Positions 22,490 through 33,689 are shown, counted from the first letter of the stretch. The stretch is 64,000 nucleotides of DNA from Marasmius tenuissimus (GCA_029532415.1 JAQOTA010000069.1:2542001-2606000), one strand, 5' to 3'. The notes: generated from the sequence alone by a model not told the origin. Numbers and translations: made by a program.

Positions 22490-22758
22490 CTTGAGACGAA
22501 CCTTGAAGTATCGTTGAATGCGGCTTGAGTCAGCTCGTTTACTCCCTCAAGGTCGACGTTGAGGTACCCTTGAGCACGGTTTGAGTTGCCTCATCTACCC
22601 CCTCAACGTCGACCTTGAGGCACCTCATTCACTCCCTCAAGTCCGACTCACTCGCTCCCTCAAGTTCGACTCAACCGCGTTGCTCAAGGTTCTCTCAAGG
22701 TTCTCTCAAGTACAGCGCGTTGTAATAAGGTAAGTATGAGGTAAGGATAAAACTCAAG
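22490..22758 (-). repeat. Right subterminal CTTGAG array of the KDZ element
   Basis: About a dozen CTCAAG/CTTGAG copies in 270 bases, many as CCCTCAAG or GGTTCTCTCAAG. They mirror the left array in motif but not in detailed order. Confidence 0.7.
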
Positions 22759-22779
22759 TATTTTGCCCGGTTTTTGAGG
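22753..22779 (-). repeat. Right terminal inverted repeat core of the KDZ element
   Basis: Reverse-complement partner of 14947-14973, matching 22 of 27 positions. It is followed 19 bases further out by the TAGTCCGC direct repeat. Confidence 0.75.
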
Positions 22780-22806
22780 AAACCTGGCCTCGATTTCCTA
22801 GTCCGC

Positions 22807-23584
22807 GTACCTGAATCACATTCAATGCTGTATTACAAGGCTCCTTCACGATATTGACGCTACCAGATCAACGGCAAGGTCCTTGTGAGATTATGATTCG
22901 GGCTCAGAAACTACCAGATATCTTAGGGGGCGATCGGCTGGTCCATTGAGTGGCTGCAGTTCCAATGCTAATGTCAGAATTTCTCCGTGTCGGAGCAGAG
23001 TCGTTGGTTAGATTCATAATGGTTTAAACCATAGATACAAATGCGGAAGAACCAACTAAACCAGACCAGAAACAACCCACATGTAGTAAAAGCATTGTAT
23101 GGCGGGATGGGAATCTCAAGGGCTGTTGGACCGAATACCAGTAGTCTTTGTAGGAGCAATGCCAGTATGTGGGGGACCGTGCGCTAGATCTTACGAATGT
23201 CCGTGTTGTAGTGATAATAACGTCCGATGTTTTATTATTAGGAACTGATGTACGACTCATCTTTGCTCGACTGATGAGAAATTATGATGATCGATCCTCT
23301 ACATGGCTGTCTTTACTACTTCGCCGTACTCCTCTCGGGCCGTGAGTAGTGGGGGTCATAGCGCCCGAGGACCTCGGTATCGGCCTCTAGTGGAGTACTA
23401 ATTCGCATATCAATCCCAGAGGTCGCTCCAAAAGCCCGTCAGACGTGAAAAAAGCCAGAAGGGTTTTCGGAACGTTTCATGAGCAACGTCAACTAACAGT
23501 ATTTGCAAGAGACCTCTGGACTACTGTTTCTGGAAAGCTGCCTTACTTTGAATGACCGTCGTTCAACGTGTCCACCCGAAAACT
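22807..23584. other. Intergenic, no gene recognised
   Basis: The sequence between the KDZ element and MYND copy B. Two overlapping minus-strand open frames at 22974-23260 have no features I can support. Confidence 0.4.
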
Positions 23585-25569
23585 CTACTGCCTCCTAGCC
23601 TTTACTTCGAGGTCGTTTTGGAGCCTCGTCCAAGTCCCGTTCTGTATGATCGAGTTCTGAACCGGATCCTGAATGTACGGTTGTCCAGGTCGCCCCGCAC
23701 GGAGCAGACTCTGCACTGGCCAAATGTCGCTCTCGTTCGTCGGAAACGCCACGATTGCCATAATCAGACTCTTGTCCATTCCAGGGTGATACCACGTCTC
23801 CGAGCACGCCTTCATCCACACCGGGGCAATGGTCAGTTTGGTACGAGTCGACAGTGTGGTTACATCGAGAATCTGAACACACTTTTCGGGTGTTGGAATC
23901 GCGGGTGTGTCAAAGTCGACGTAGATGATGGGGTATTTCTTGCCCTCCTGAATGAGCTGCTGGTCTCGAGAAGTTTTTGACGTGGATAGTTTGGACATAT
24001 AGCGTTCGACCTCGCCCCGAATATAATTGCAATGCTGCCCAACGAAATACACCAGAAGTGCTTCGAAGAAGATCGTGTCCGAATGGGATGGGACCACCGA
24101 CATGCCAGCTTAGAGTCAATTACCTGTCAATTAGACGCTGCAGAAAGCTGAGACGAATATAAGAAACTCACCTCGCCTGTTGCCTGCCATATCTCCGCAG
24201 ACTTTTCGATGCTGCTTCCAAGCCGCCTTTTGGCACGAATGAGAACAATACGTGACCCATTTGCAACGAGAGCACAGCAGTCGGCGTTTTTGTAGCCTCT
24301 CGTGCGGGTTCATACCCATAGCTTGACCCTGCGAGTATAAGGCGAAGATCAGGGGACACTGACATGAGACGATAAGCCCAGTTGTATATGGTAGTCTCTA
24401 GAGAGTAGGTTGTCACTCACCCGCTCTTCGTTACCACACACGACCATCCCGTTCTCGCGTATGGTACGTCTGATGTCTCGGAGGAGCGTAGCCTTTCCCT
24501 TCATACTCCCCCAGAGGTTCCACAGCGCCGGAAACTTGACCCTAAGATCACCCTTTGGGCCATCTACACCGATCTTTCGAGACGCTGATAGAAAAGCACG
24601 CAGGGGCTCGGGGTGAACCATCAAACGAGAAATACGCTTCAAGACCGAAATAGTCCAATCGCCAAACCTCATATCAGGAGGCTGACGGGTGGGGGAGTCG
24701 TCGAAAAAAAAGAAACATGGGTATCGTAGCGTGGCATCCAATAATCTCAGTGCGAACACCACCGTGCCATGTACATCTTCCCCGAGATTTTGAGAAGAGG
24801 TGTCAGATTTGATTCTCCATTTGAACATGGCGGTGGATATCAGTTTGATGAGGGAAGGAATCGCGTGGTCGACGACGGTTGCTCGAAAGAGTGGGTTGGA
24901 ATCACCGGTCTCATGTCCATGAGATGCGAGGATACACATGTAGTTCCTCAATGTCCACATATCCTCTTTTGACATCTTTGGAATCTCGAGTATCTGGAAG
25001 CTGATATGACGAATCATGATCAGCCCATACTCCTTCTCGGTTCCGCGTACTTTTCCGCCATGTGTAATGGGCACTTGCAGTGGTTCCCGTCTGTCTTCCT
25101 TGTGTAACGCCAATGTTGTGATCACCGAACACCCCAAGACCCACTCCTCGCGACGTTCGTCGAGGAGCTTGTACCATGTCTGAAGGACACAGTGTTCGAT
25201 ATATGGATTGTCGCGGGTGATGGATTCCTCGTCTATGACCAGCGCAACACAACCACCAATAGCTTTTACAATGTTTTCCCAAAGCTCGATCCCGTCTGGA
25301 GTTGAAGTAACCTCTGGTTCGCCGAGAATGATTTCCTCGAAAAAGAATTTTACCCATGGATTGATTAGAGATCCTCAGTTTGCTCTAACAAGCGCGACGT
25401 CGAAGCATAGAGTAAGCGAGCCTAAGATTCCGAAGACCCTGAGCAATTCTGGTGGGGGGTTCGATAAATCTACCCGAGTATTGGTAGGTGGTTTGCCCAT
25501 CTTGCGAAGTCGACTCAAAGCCTCCGGCGCCGTGAGGAATTGCCCCCGACCATCTGGGTTGTGGTACAT
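23585..25569 (-). pseudogene. MYND-like zinc-finger protein, copy B, best preserved but with one stop
   Basis: Starts at 25569 (MYHNPDGRGQFLTAPEAL). A TGA at 25375-25377 falls where copy A has Trp (copy A reads KASWTSQISPWV), then the frame continues INPWVKFFFEEIIL through to a GTGAGT donor near 24420. After the intron: GQAMGMNPHERLQKRR and the finger LLCSRCKWVTYCSHSCQKAA followed by WKQHRKVC. A second intron leads to SVVPSHSDTIFFEALLVYF, PIIYVDFDTPAIPTPEKC and a stop at 23585. The finger has the second half of a MYND motif (CxxC, YC, CQ, W, H, C) but no first CxxC pair. Relative to copies A, C and D about 19 residues are missing in frame before YPCFFFFDD. If the TGA is real it is a pseudogene; otherwise about 600 aa of unknown role. 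Confidence 0.75.
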
Positions 25570-25979
25570 AGCTTTACGCGCGTTACGAGGTTCGACTGCA
25601 AGAGGGAATTCAGCCGATGCTTTGCTGTGTTACTGCAGCTACAAACGAGCACCTCTTCGGAACAATGCTGGAGTCCTTGATGGTGGTGATAGAGAGAAAA
25701 CTTCGGCCCTGTTTTCGACCGGTCACAACTTCGATCCAAGGCCCCACGTGTCGCTCGCATGCTGCCTACGGAGGCTGACTCAGCGAGAGGAGAGCAAAGA
25801 ACACAAAGGAGAGATTAAATCGCGTCCGTAATATCCAGATCCAAGCTACGTCTTCTGGTGGCAAACAATCCAAGTTTCACGTTAACATATACAGTACTGC
25901 GTGGTTCCGTTCCAGCTACTAGCTAACTTGAAGCTCGAAGAAAAGCCTTCACTACCTTCTCGTCCTATTGCCCTGCTTC
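25570..25979. other. Intergenic spacer, paralogous to 7304-7690
   Basis: No gene recognised. The spacer resembles the one right of copy A; an open frame at 25208-25831 on the plus strand is a shadow running over MYND copy B. Confidence 0.45.
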
Positions 25980-27340
25980 TGAGGTACAGCAAGACACCGT
26001 TCCATCGTATGAGTAGCTAATCCATCAAGAGAAACGTCTGAACGACTCACAGATCATTTTGGGTTAGGGTTCGAGCCACTTCAGGCACGAACATCCACAG
26101 CAACAACTCGAAAGAAAGAGAGAGGAAGAATGAGAAGTCATTGGATCGTTCTGGTGTTCTCGAGACTCTTCCCAGCGAGTGCCTGGCTATGAAGAGCTGA
26201 TAAAACAAAAGATGTGAGTGAAATGGTCTCAAGTGAAACATGCCTTGCACGCACCAGTCGTAAGAAGTACTATCCACCATGACGCCGGCCATTCTCCGCA
26301 CCACGATACCGTAAGGATCCTCTTCCTCTTCGAAATAGCGTATGCCAAACCAAAGCCTGCTCCAATAGAGAGCTCCCTCATCGTGAGTGACACGTAAACC
26401 CCATCCCACCTCCGGCTACCGACCAAACGATTCGAGGTCGAATAGAACTGGAATCATGACGTGCGAGAGATTGGCCCTTCGCGCCCATTGACTACACCTG
26501 CCAGACCAGGGATGTCCTGAAGTGGAGAACACGATCAAAGTCTCCACCCAGCCGAACGCTGGGGAGGCCAACGTCTGAGGCGTGAAGAGCCAGCAATCAT
26601 CCATCTGAGGTTCAGCGGTACATCTCAAAACCGCGATCGCCAAAAAGAGATATTGCGTAACGTGGAGGGCTTGTGACTGTTCTGGGTGTTGACAATCTGC
26701 GAGGTCTTCGGTTGCATGATAGGATAGTAGCCATGAGCAGCTGATTCCGTCGTAGGTATGGGCGATGAGGTAGCGGGGCATAAGCCTGCCACGAATTTAG
26801 TCCGATAGTCGGATTTCTCTCTTCGATGTGGGGGTACCTGAGATGAACGAGGTCGTCAGGGGAGGGGAGAAGAAGGGCGTGATAGTTACGCACATACCCA
26901 GTAACAATCATGGCTGGATCTCAATTTCAAGGTGAGGTCACATTCCGAGCAAAACGAGTCGGCGGCAGCATGAGAAATCCTGCTGGGCATCCGATTGAGT
27001 GATTGCGTTGGTGTCTTTGTCACATCTGGGATCTAATATCACTTCAGTGATCTTCAAAAAAGAGTCAAGCCCTACTCACTGCCATCACATGACGAACATC
27101 CACCAAGGGCAGAGCGAGCTGTGTTTGCAGGTCTCGATATCACAGACACCCGCTGTACTGAATAAGAAGCTACTGCACCCCAGCCTAGCCATCATCGAGG
27201 CCTCAATATCATCGAACGTGCCAAATTATAGGTGTCATCGTTCTGCCACTTCAGGTCTGCAAGTATTGGATTGGATGAGTGGGACAAAACCCATGGTGAG
27301 AGTGATTGACGTACCAAGAGAGCAATTGAACCATGGCGCA
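25980..27340 (-). CDS. Block P2: unrecognised multi-exon gene, minus strand
   Basis: Paralogue of block P1. A likely start is at 27336 (ATG GTT CAA TTG, followed by a GTACGT donor). The best-conserved internal exon (about 26770-26600) reads AHTYDGISCSWLLSYHATED then ALHVTQYLFLAIAVLRC, a partly hydrophobic segment, and a later piece reads EEEEDPYGIVVRRMAGVMVD. Shared positions with P1 include a GTGGTGC..ATGG segment and the start context. I cannot name a family; the hydrophobic runs hint at a membrane protein. Splice phases were not fully resolved, so the coordinates bound the block rather than a finished coding model, and it may be partly decayed. It lies beside MYND copy B exactly as P1 lies beside copy A. 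Confidence 0.35.
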
Positions 27341-28219
27341 CGAGAGAGCTTGTAGAAGACAGAGTTCCCCTTCCTCAGTTTTTTATAGCGATTTGATTCC
27401 TCCTGTGGGTTGATTCAGTTGCTTTCTGGCGTACCGCGACAAGCGAAGGCCTGAAAACAGTGAATGGCATTGTTAGGAAAGAAAAGACAACTCAAATGGC
27501 ACAACCTCGTACCTATAGACTGAAATCCCTCGAATCTAGCTTCATGAAGGCGTAAAGAGCCCTTTTCCCTTGCATCTGGGTCTGCGAACACAATTTGAGT
27601 TGGTAGTTACGGATAAAAAGACTCACTTGGGATAGAGAAGTGGCATCCCACATCAGCGGAAAAGATGCACCTGACTCGACTCGCATGGAAACCCCTTTCA
27701 CTGTTCACACCCACAACTACGCAGATATTTACACCGACTTTATGCACAACGTTCTTGCTCTTCCAGCCTGCAACTTATTTCTCCTATCGTCGTGTTCTAT
27801 GCGTGCAGCTCTGGACTTGAGATAAATTTGGCTTTTTTCAGTGACGTATAGCGATACAAGTCACATATTTTCAATCCCACGTCACAGGCCCTTGGTCAGA
27901 AGCAATTGCTAGAACTCGGGAACGGAGCTCGAGCTTCCATCTTTTGTGATAGATTGATGAGATGTGATGGATTTGAGCACGTTCATACTATGTATATATG
28001 CAACAGGCCCTTGAGCCCTGCGGGGTCCAGGGGGTTATACTGCCTAATAATGACAATAGAAGTATGGATCGGGGTAAGGTTTCTTCCTGATGCTCCAAAT
28101 CCAGTATGCTCTATTTCTTTTTCCTGTTCAAGCACTTTGGCAGGGATGGAACATCAGCTTCCCTTAACCCATAGACCCTGCTGTGTAATACACTCATTCT
28201 CCCCGCTCACTTCGTCCAA
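27341..28219. other. Intergenic, no gene recognised
   Basis: Short open frames only. From about 27900 base composition shifts towards AT and remains so through the tandem membrane protein genes. Confidence 0.4.
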
Positions 28220-30056
28220 ATGCCAACTACCAATTTTGAGACTCAACCCAAGCCAACTGTAACACTGAGCCTTAGTTTGACATGCTGGCGAGACGCAAAC
28301 TATTGTCATCTTGTTGACTTTGTCAAGCCGCTTGTTGTATTCTGCGTGAGTTGTTGTCATTGCCCCGAGCACAGAAATTCCCTCACACTCACTCGAACAA
28401 TGGTATAGGTAGTATTTCTTATCTATGGTATGGTTCTCTTGTTCTTGATTCTTGCTTCTTGCTCATTTCCACATTTATGCTGACTGCTTGTTCCAGGTGC
28501 TTACATGATCCTCTTTGCGATATGTGCTTGGATTCTTGTTTGCCGCGAACGCAGACAGTTTCGTGTTCATTGCTTCCTCATTACAACTCTGTTCAGCTTG
28601 GTGACAGTGAGTCTTGCCCTAGACATTGCTGACACACTGCTTGAGAACCAGCTGAAGCAGTTGGATATCCTCGACGGATTTTCATTTGGGTTCCCCGATA
28701 TTGGGCCCGGTGAACCTCAGCCTTTTAATATCACTCAACACAAACCTAGCTTAATGAACCATGACTTACCGTGGGATAAGGAGGTGCAATTTTGTACACG
28801 GCGCCTTGGGTAGGGAAATTGTGCTTACTGTATTGACCTTCTTCAATCTTTTCTCACTATATGTTGCATTGTAGCAGTGTCAAACGCACACTTCAAATTA
28901 TTACCATGGCTTTACAGTATGCTGACTACTACAAAGACTGATGCATCTATCCAAGCTCACTAATGAATGGTTTTCTGCAGTGTCATGACAGACATGACTC
29001 TGGTATGTCCAGCTGTGTTTCCAAGCCATGAAATTCTGATTTTCTACTTGGAACCTTGCTGCCACTACCAGCTGTGGAGGTGCTATCTCATCTGGGGCAG
29101 TCATGTCAGTCGGGTAATTGTTGTTCCGTTACTTGTTTGCTTTGCAAGGAATGGTGACTATCAGGTACCAGTTTCATAGTTTCAATAACTAATAATATGT
29201 CAGTTATAGGCATTGTTGCCCTCACCTCAAACCACCCCAGTGGTAGACTGGACTTCCATCATGACCTGGAGGGATTAACACAGCATGGAGAACCAAAGGC
29301 TTCCTATGATCATGATACATTTTTATTATACTATGTATCTGGAAGCTGCTGTGCAAACATATTACTGACTGGCATCATAGGTGAATTTCACTTCTTTACA
29401 TGATAACAGTTGCTAATGATACTGACCAAATCCAGGGGGGTGTATCTTTTACCTCAACCACCAGGTTGCAAGGCTCAGTATGCAGTCTTTGTCTGTGTTG
29501 TATAAAACCATAGTTCATGCATTGTAAGTACTTGCTAAGACTTACTGAGTTTGGTCAACAGTCTAATGTTGGGATTGAAAGTCTGGATTCAGGGTTGCTA
29601 TACCCCCTTAATCTCATCCTGTATACTTCATTCCTGCTCAAGGTGCAGCTCAAGCCCAGTGGAGAGCACCCAGTGGATGTAAATATGGCTTGGGACACAT
29701 GCTTGAAGCTGTCCTACACTATGTTAGTTATAATTATGGTGAGTCTTACCCCTGCATTCCATATCCTCTTTGAATCCTTCTGGACTATATGCCTTCTGTC
29801 CTTCTTCAAAACTTCAATCTAGCTGACATTTACAGAACAGGGAGTCACTTCAACACTGATCATAGTACGTTCTGCAATGGGAACCACAATCCGGGATGAG
29901 GCATCATTCAGAATGACTGTGACAGAAGAACATTGGTCTGTGGCTCCCAGGGTATCAACTAGGGGTCAAATGAACAGTGTTATGGCTGTTCTATCTGTCT
30001 ACACAACTGGGGTAGAAGACATTGAGGAGTGCAGAGTGAAAGACAAACAATCCTAG
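28220..30056 (+). CDS. Seven-helix basidiomycete membrane protein, tandem copy 1
   Basis: Multi-exon gene from ATG 28220 (MPTTNFETQPKPTVTLSLSL) to TAG 30054-30056. Recognisable parts in order: AYMILFAICAWILVCRERR, an outer loop, VMTDMTL joined by splice to LWRCYLIWGSHVSRVIVVPL, a segment around CCANILLTGIIG, LNLILYTSFLLK and a last helix leading to STLIIVRSAMGTTIRDE. The RCYLIWG, NILLTGLI and TLIIVR blocks are landmarks of a large Agaricomycete seven-helix family of unknown function (recognised, not searched). Exon 1 ends in phase 0 at 28345 and the exon at 28497 needs one extra base, so one small exon between them is unresolved. Copy 2 at 31172 is a clear tandem paralogue. Expected in a membrane. 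Confidence 0.6.
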
Positions 30057-30546
30057 ATCAGGAACAGCCCAATGGCATCAACTCTCTTTATATTGCCTCT
30101 GAAATCCTCAAGTATTCAGCTTGTGTTCTTTGTAGCAAGAAGGGTTTGTAGTGACTACCTAGTAGTTATTTCCTCTTTCTTGATCTATCTGCTGATATCA
30201 ACATAATTCTGGGCTCAGTATAATGTTATCTATTGTACCCCTCAAAGATATAGTTATATTGACTTGATTATTGCTTAGATGGTAGCAACTTCATCAATAT
30301 TCTGTATTTGAAATTTTTATGGTGTTACAGATTAATTGTTGCTAAGATAGATGAATCATTGACAGGTATCATATATGATGTCAAGACTCTAGTTTGGAGG
30401 TTTAAGAGCAGACAGGACACCAAAAGTGGCCACATTCTATTTCTACACCAAGAAAGGATTATTGAGCCACTTTTATCTCATTCCCAAGGCTGTTGAGGGA
30501 CTTTCAGCAATTCTAAAAAGAGCAACACAATAATTTCCCTTGCTCC
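30057..30546. other. Intergenic between the tandem pair, left of the solo LTR
   Basis: AT-rich sequence after copy 1. The 62-residue open frame at 30308-30496 has nothing recognisable. Confidence 0.4.
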
Positions 30547-31013
30547 TGTTATGAATCACCCTACTGTTTTTCCCTTTCCTTAGTCCCAGGTCTTTCTTCC
30601 ATGATTTTCCCTTCATTTCACCTTGTTACATGTTCTCAGCATCGCACTTTGGTTCCCATAGATCATCCCATGATGTCCTTCATCATTCTACATGGTTTCC
30701 ATCTTGTTACTGATGTACAAGTTATTCTTTGATGTTCTACTTGTTTCTACAACATTCCTTTGATCTTGATCATTGTTCTTTCATCTATCCTCTTTTACCT
30801 TCATTCCCATGATCATAGTACAGCTTGGTTCTGTCATATATACTCATGGCCTCTGTAGATAGTTCCTCAGTCTGACAACTTTGTCACACAGTGCTTGTTT
30901 CCAGCATGTACTGTGTAGCCTATGTCTTGCTCACAGCCTATCTATTCTTCTTTGCTCCCTTGACCTTGACAGTGGCCTGAGGGGTTTCCTAGTCACTTGC
31001 TGCGTTCCTGACA
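30547..31013 (+). mobile_element. Solo LTR, family 1, second copy (467 bp)
   Basis: Reverse complement of 203-669, the same length. It starts TGTTATGAATC and ends TTCCTGACA, flanked by the exact direct repeat GCTCC (30542-30546, 31014-31018). It starts TGTTATG where the other copy has TGTCACG, one of a few C/T differences. It lies in the spacer of the tandem membrane protein pair and does not break either gene. Confidence 0.85.
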
Positions 31014-31171
31014 GCTCCTGAGATACATGATGGTATATCTACTATAATTGATTTGAGTAGGGTTTTGTTCCCAGCACTCCACAGCTGTCATGCCATGGGA
31101 ACTGATTCTGTATTGATATAAGTAAGTAAGTGGTGGCAAAACAGAACCTCAATATCCCTCACTTTGCCCAG

Positions 31172-32916
31172 ATGCCAACTTCCACTGTTAAAACTCATGC
31201 TCAACCCAAGCCCACTCTGTTGTTGAGTATACTGTGCTGGCAATTTGCAGATCATTGCCACCTGGACTACTTTGTAAAGCCTCTTGTTGCATCCTGTGTA
31301 AGTTACTGTTACATCTTCAAGCATGCAATATCTCTTCCTGCTGACAAGAATGAGACAGGCAATATGTTTTCTCTATGGTGTGATTTTCTTGCTCACCTCT
31401 AAATTGTTGCTTATATTTTACCTTGGCCAGGGGCTTACATGGTCCTCTTCATAATATCCATCTGGATTCTCATCCGACGCAGACGCAAGGGGTTCCATAT
31501 TCAGTGTTTACTCATTGCAACTCTATTTGGCTTAGCCACAGCAAGTCTTGCCCTGAACATCACCCTTGCACTGCTTGAGGACTATGTGAACCTGTTGAAT
31601 GTTAACAATGGGTTCTCATTTGGGTTCCCTGCATGGCCTGGCCCCTATGATGTGAAATTTGATATAACATGGCCCACCTTTTTGGATAATGGCCTGTCAA
31701 CATATGAAGAGATGAAATTTTGGGGGCATCATCTTAGGTGGGGTAATTCCAATCATCATACTAAATTATTTCACTCAGTTCTAACCATATGTTGCAAGGT
31801 AGTGGCATAAAAGGCACACTCCAAATAATTACTGTTGCCTCAAAGTATGCCAATTAATATAATGAATCCAGTACCATCATCCAAACTGATGAACAAACCT
31901 ATTGTCTGCAGTGTTGTAAATGATATAATTTTGGTATGTGTCATTACTTTACCATGTTGGAACTCAGCACACAACTCTGATGTATCCCTTATGCCAATAC
32001 CAGCTGTGGAGGTGTTATCTCATCTGGGGCAGTCATATAAGCTGGGTAATTATTCTTCCATCACTTCTTTGCCTTACCAACAACGGTGAGATCCATTATT
32101 CAATTCCCTTTGTTTTAATGACTGAGAGCACTTCAGTGATAGGAATTCTTACCATGGCTGCATATCGTCCTCACTACCTGGACTTTTATTCCAACCTGGG
32201 AAGGTTATCATGGTCAGGAAGAGCACAAGCTCTTGATGATCATGATGTGTTTATATTATACTTCATATTTGGAAGTTGCTGTGCAAACATATTACTGACT
32301 GGCCTCATAGGTGAGCTCTATTACTTAGAGAATGATTGTTGATAATGCTGATTAACTCCCAGCAGGGCGCATTCTACACATCAGCCACCAGTTTGCAAGG
32401 CTCAGCACACAGCAGATACCTGATCTATATAAAACCTTTGTTCATGCATCGTGAGTACTTGCCAAAACTTACTGAATTTTAGTTGGTAAAGTTTGCTTGA
32501 AGCTTGGAATCAGGAATGCTATATCCTGTTGATCTCATTCTCTATGCCTCATTCCTGCTCAGGATGCAGCTCAAGCTCAGCTGGGAGTACTCACCTGACA
32601 CTGGAATAGTTTGGGGTGCATTGTCAAGGCTGTTCTACACCATGTTAGTTCCAATTATGGTAATTCTTTCCCTACATCTTATAGTCCCCTCAATTTGTTT
32701 AATCCACTGACTTACACAAAACAGGGGATTGCTTCTACCTTAATCATAGTACGTTCAGGACTGGGGATCATGATCCAGGATGAGGTACCATTCAGGGCAA
32801 CCATGATGGGGGAAGATTGGCCTGTAACCCCTGGACAAACAGCAAGCAGGCAAATAAGGAGTGTTTCTGACATCCAGTCCATCGATTATTTCAATGGCAG
32901 CAATGAAGATTGCTGA
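31172..32916 (+). CDS. Seven-helix basidiomycete membrane protein, tandem copy 2
   Basis: Paralogue of the gene at 28220 with the same exon order. It starts MPTSTVKTHAQPKPTLLLSI; then AYMVLFIISIWILIRRRRK; SVVNDIIL spliced to LWRCYLIWGSHISWVIILPS; FGSCCANILLTGLI; GRILHISHQFARLSTQQI; MLYPVDLILYASFLLRMQ; and GIASTLIIVRSGLGIMIQDE, ending FNGSNEDC. Introns are short with GTGAG or GTAAG donors (for example after NILLTGLI and after MLVPIM). As in copy 1, the joint after exon 1 (31297) is out of phase with the next visible exon, so a small exon is unresolved. No frame damage seen in the later exons. Function unknown; membrane-located by its hydrophobic segments. Confidence 0.65.
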
Positions 32917-33105
32917 GGGGCTTGCAGGGAAAAATAAAAATTCTTAGACTGGGTGCCACTGAATGGTGTGAACTATTTACTTTCATCTCCCCTCCAAACC
33001 TTCTAGCCGTTTAGCCCATGCTTTTGGAGATAGAAAAAATTACAGCATCTCTCTTTTGATTTACCTCCCAATATACAAGCCTGGTTCAGACTTACAGGTA
33101 TAAGC

Positions 33106-33485
33106 TGTCATGAATCTCCCTCCTATCTTATCTTTCCTCCTTATCTTATCATTTTCCATCTTATCTATATCTTATCCCTCACATGACTCATATCTTATCA
33201 TACGGACACATGGTAAATACATGAAGGGACCCACATGCTGTAGACACATGTCGGTCCTGTTTCAGATACTGTTTCACGATGTCATACCTCGATGTCATAC
33301 CTCACCAAAGACACACACCACAGTCCTCCAAGTAGTATATAAGAAGTAGATACTCTGCATGTATTCCCCAGTCTTGAGCTGGTTTATTCCTCACCAGTAT
33401 TGAGTTCTCTATTCTTTGCCTCATTCTTCGTTGTCTGAAAGCTTAGTGCGACACGTCACCAGGTCAGAACTGGTGATTGCTGACA
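33106..33485 (+). mobile_element. Solo LTR, family 2 (380 bp)
   Basis: It starts TGTCATGAATC and ends GATTGCTGACA, flanked by the exact five-base repeat TAAGC (33101-33105, 33486-33490). A TATATAAGAA promoter-like element lies near 33339-33348. It is unrelated in sequence to family 1 apart from the terminal TGTCA. No internal region is present. Confidence 0.8.
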
Positions 33486-33529
33486 TAAGCAAAGGTATCA
33501 CCAGTCATTCCTCTGTTTGGATTGATCAA

Positions 33530-33682
33530 AATGGGCCAATATATGTTCTTACAACTCATGAAAATAAACCCAGTAATCCCAATACCCTCTCTTGCATAAC
33601 TGTTGTTGATCATACAATCCTGTCCCTTGTTAAATTCATCTCTGCTGCCATCTTCAAACAAAGAAGCCCTGCCAGATGAAGT
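33530..33682 (+). pseudogene. MYND-family gene fragment E
   Basis: Translation NPNTLSCITVVDHTILSLVK followed by FISAAIFKQR matches the NPLFRATVVDHAIPSLIKLI segment of copy B. Only about 50 residues survive, next to solo LTR family 2. It is the only family remnant I found between copies B and C. Confidence 0.7.
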
Positions 33683-33689
33683 TCTCAGC

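Larger units (their letters stand above)
14928..22798 (+). mobile_element. KDZ (Kyakuja-Dileera-Zisupton) DNA transposon, about 7.9 kb
   Basis: A ten-exon KDZ transposase gene is flanked by matched ends: inverted termini with core CAAAA..GGGCAAAA..CTTGAG at 14947-14973 and 22753-22779, and dense arrays of CTTGAG/CTCAAG just inside both. The exact 8-base direct repeat TAGTCCGC lies at 14920-14927 and 22799-22806, 19 bases outside the terminal core on each side; an 8-base target duplication agrees with what I recall for Zisupton-type elements. Between the ends, all on the plus strand, are an acidic companion gene, the transposase and a GIY-YIG gene. Several tandem repeats fill the spacers. The transposase frames look intact, so the element may be recent; the companion gene carries one stop. 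Confidence 0.8.

Noticed and set aside
14928..22798. TET/JBP dioxygenase gene expected near KDZ elements
   Set aside because: I looked for HxD..H dioxygenase blocks in the element and flanks and found none; the cargo is the GIY-YIG gene.
24768..24972. Plus-strand frames within MYND copy B
   Set aside because: Antisense shadows; the minus-strand family reading matches three other copies.
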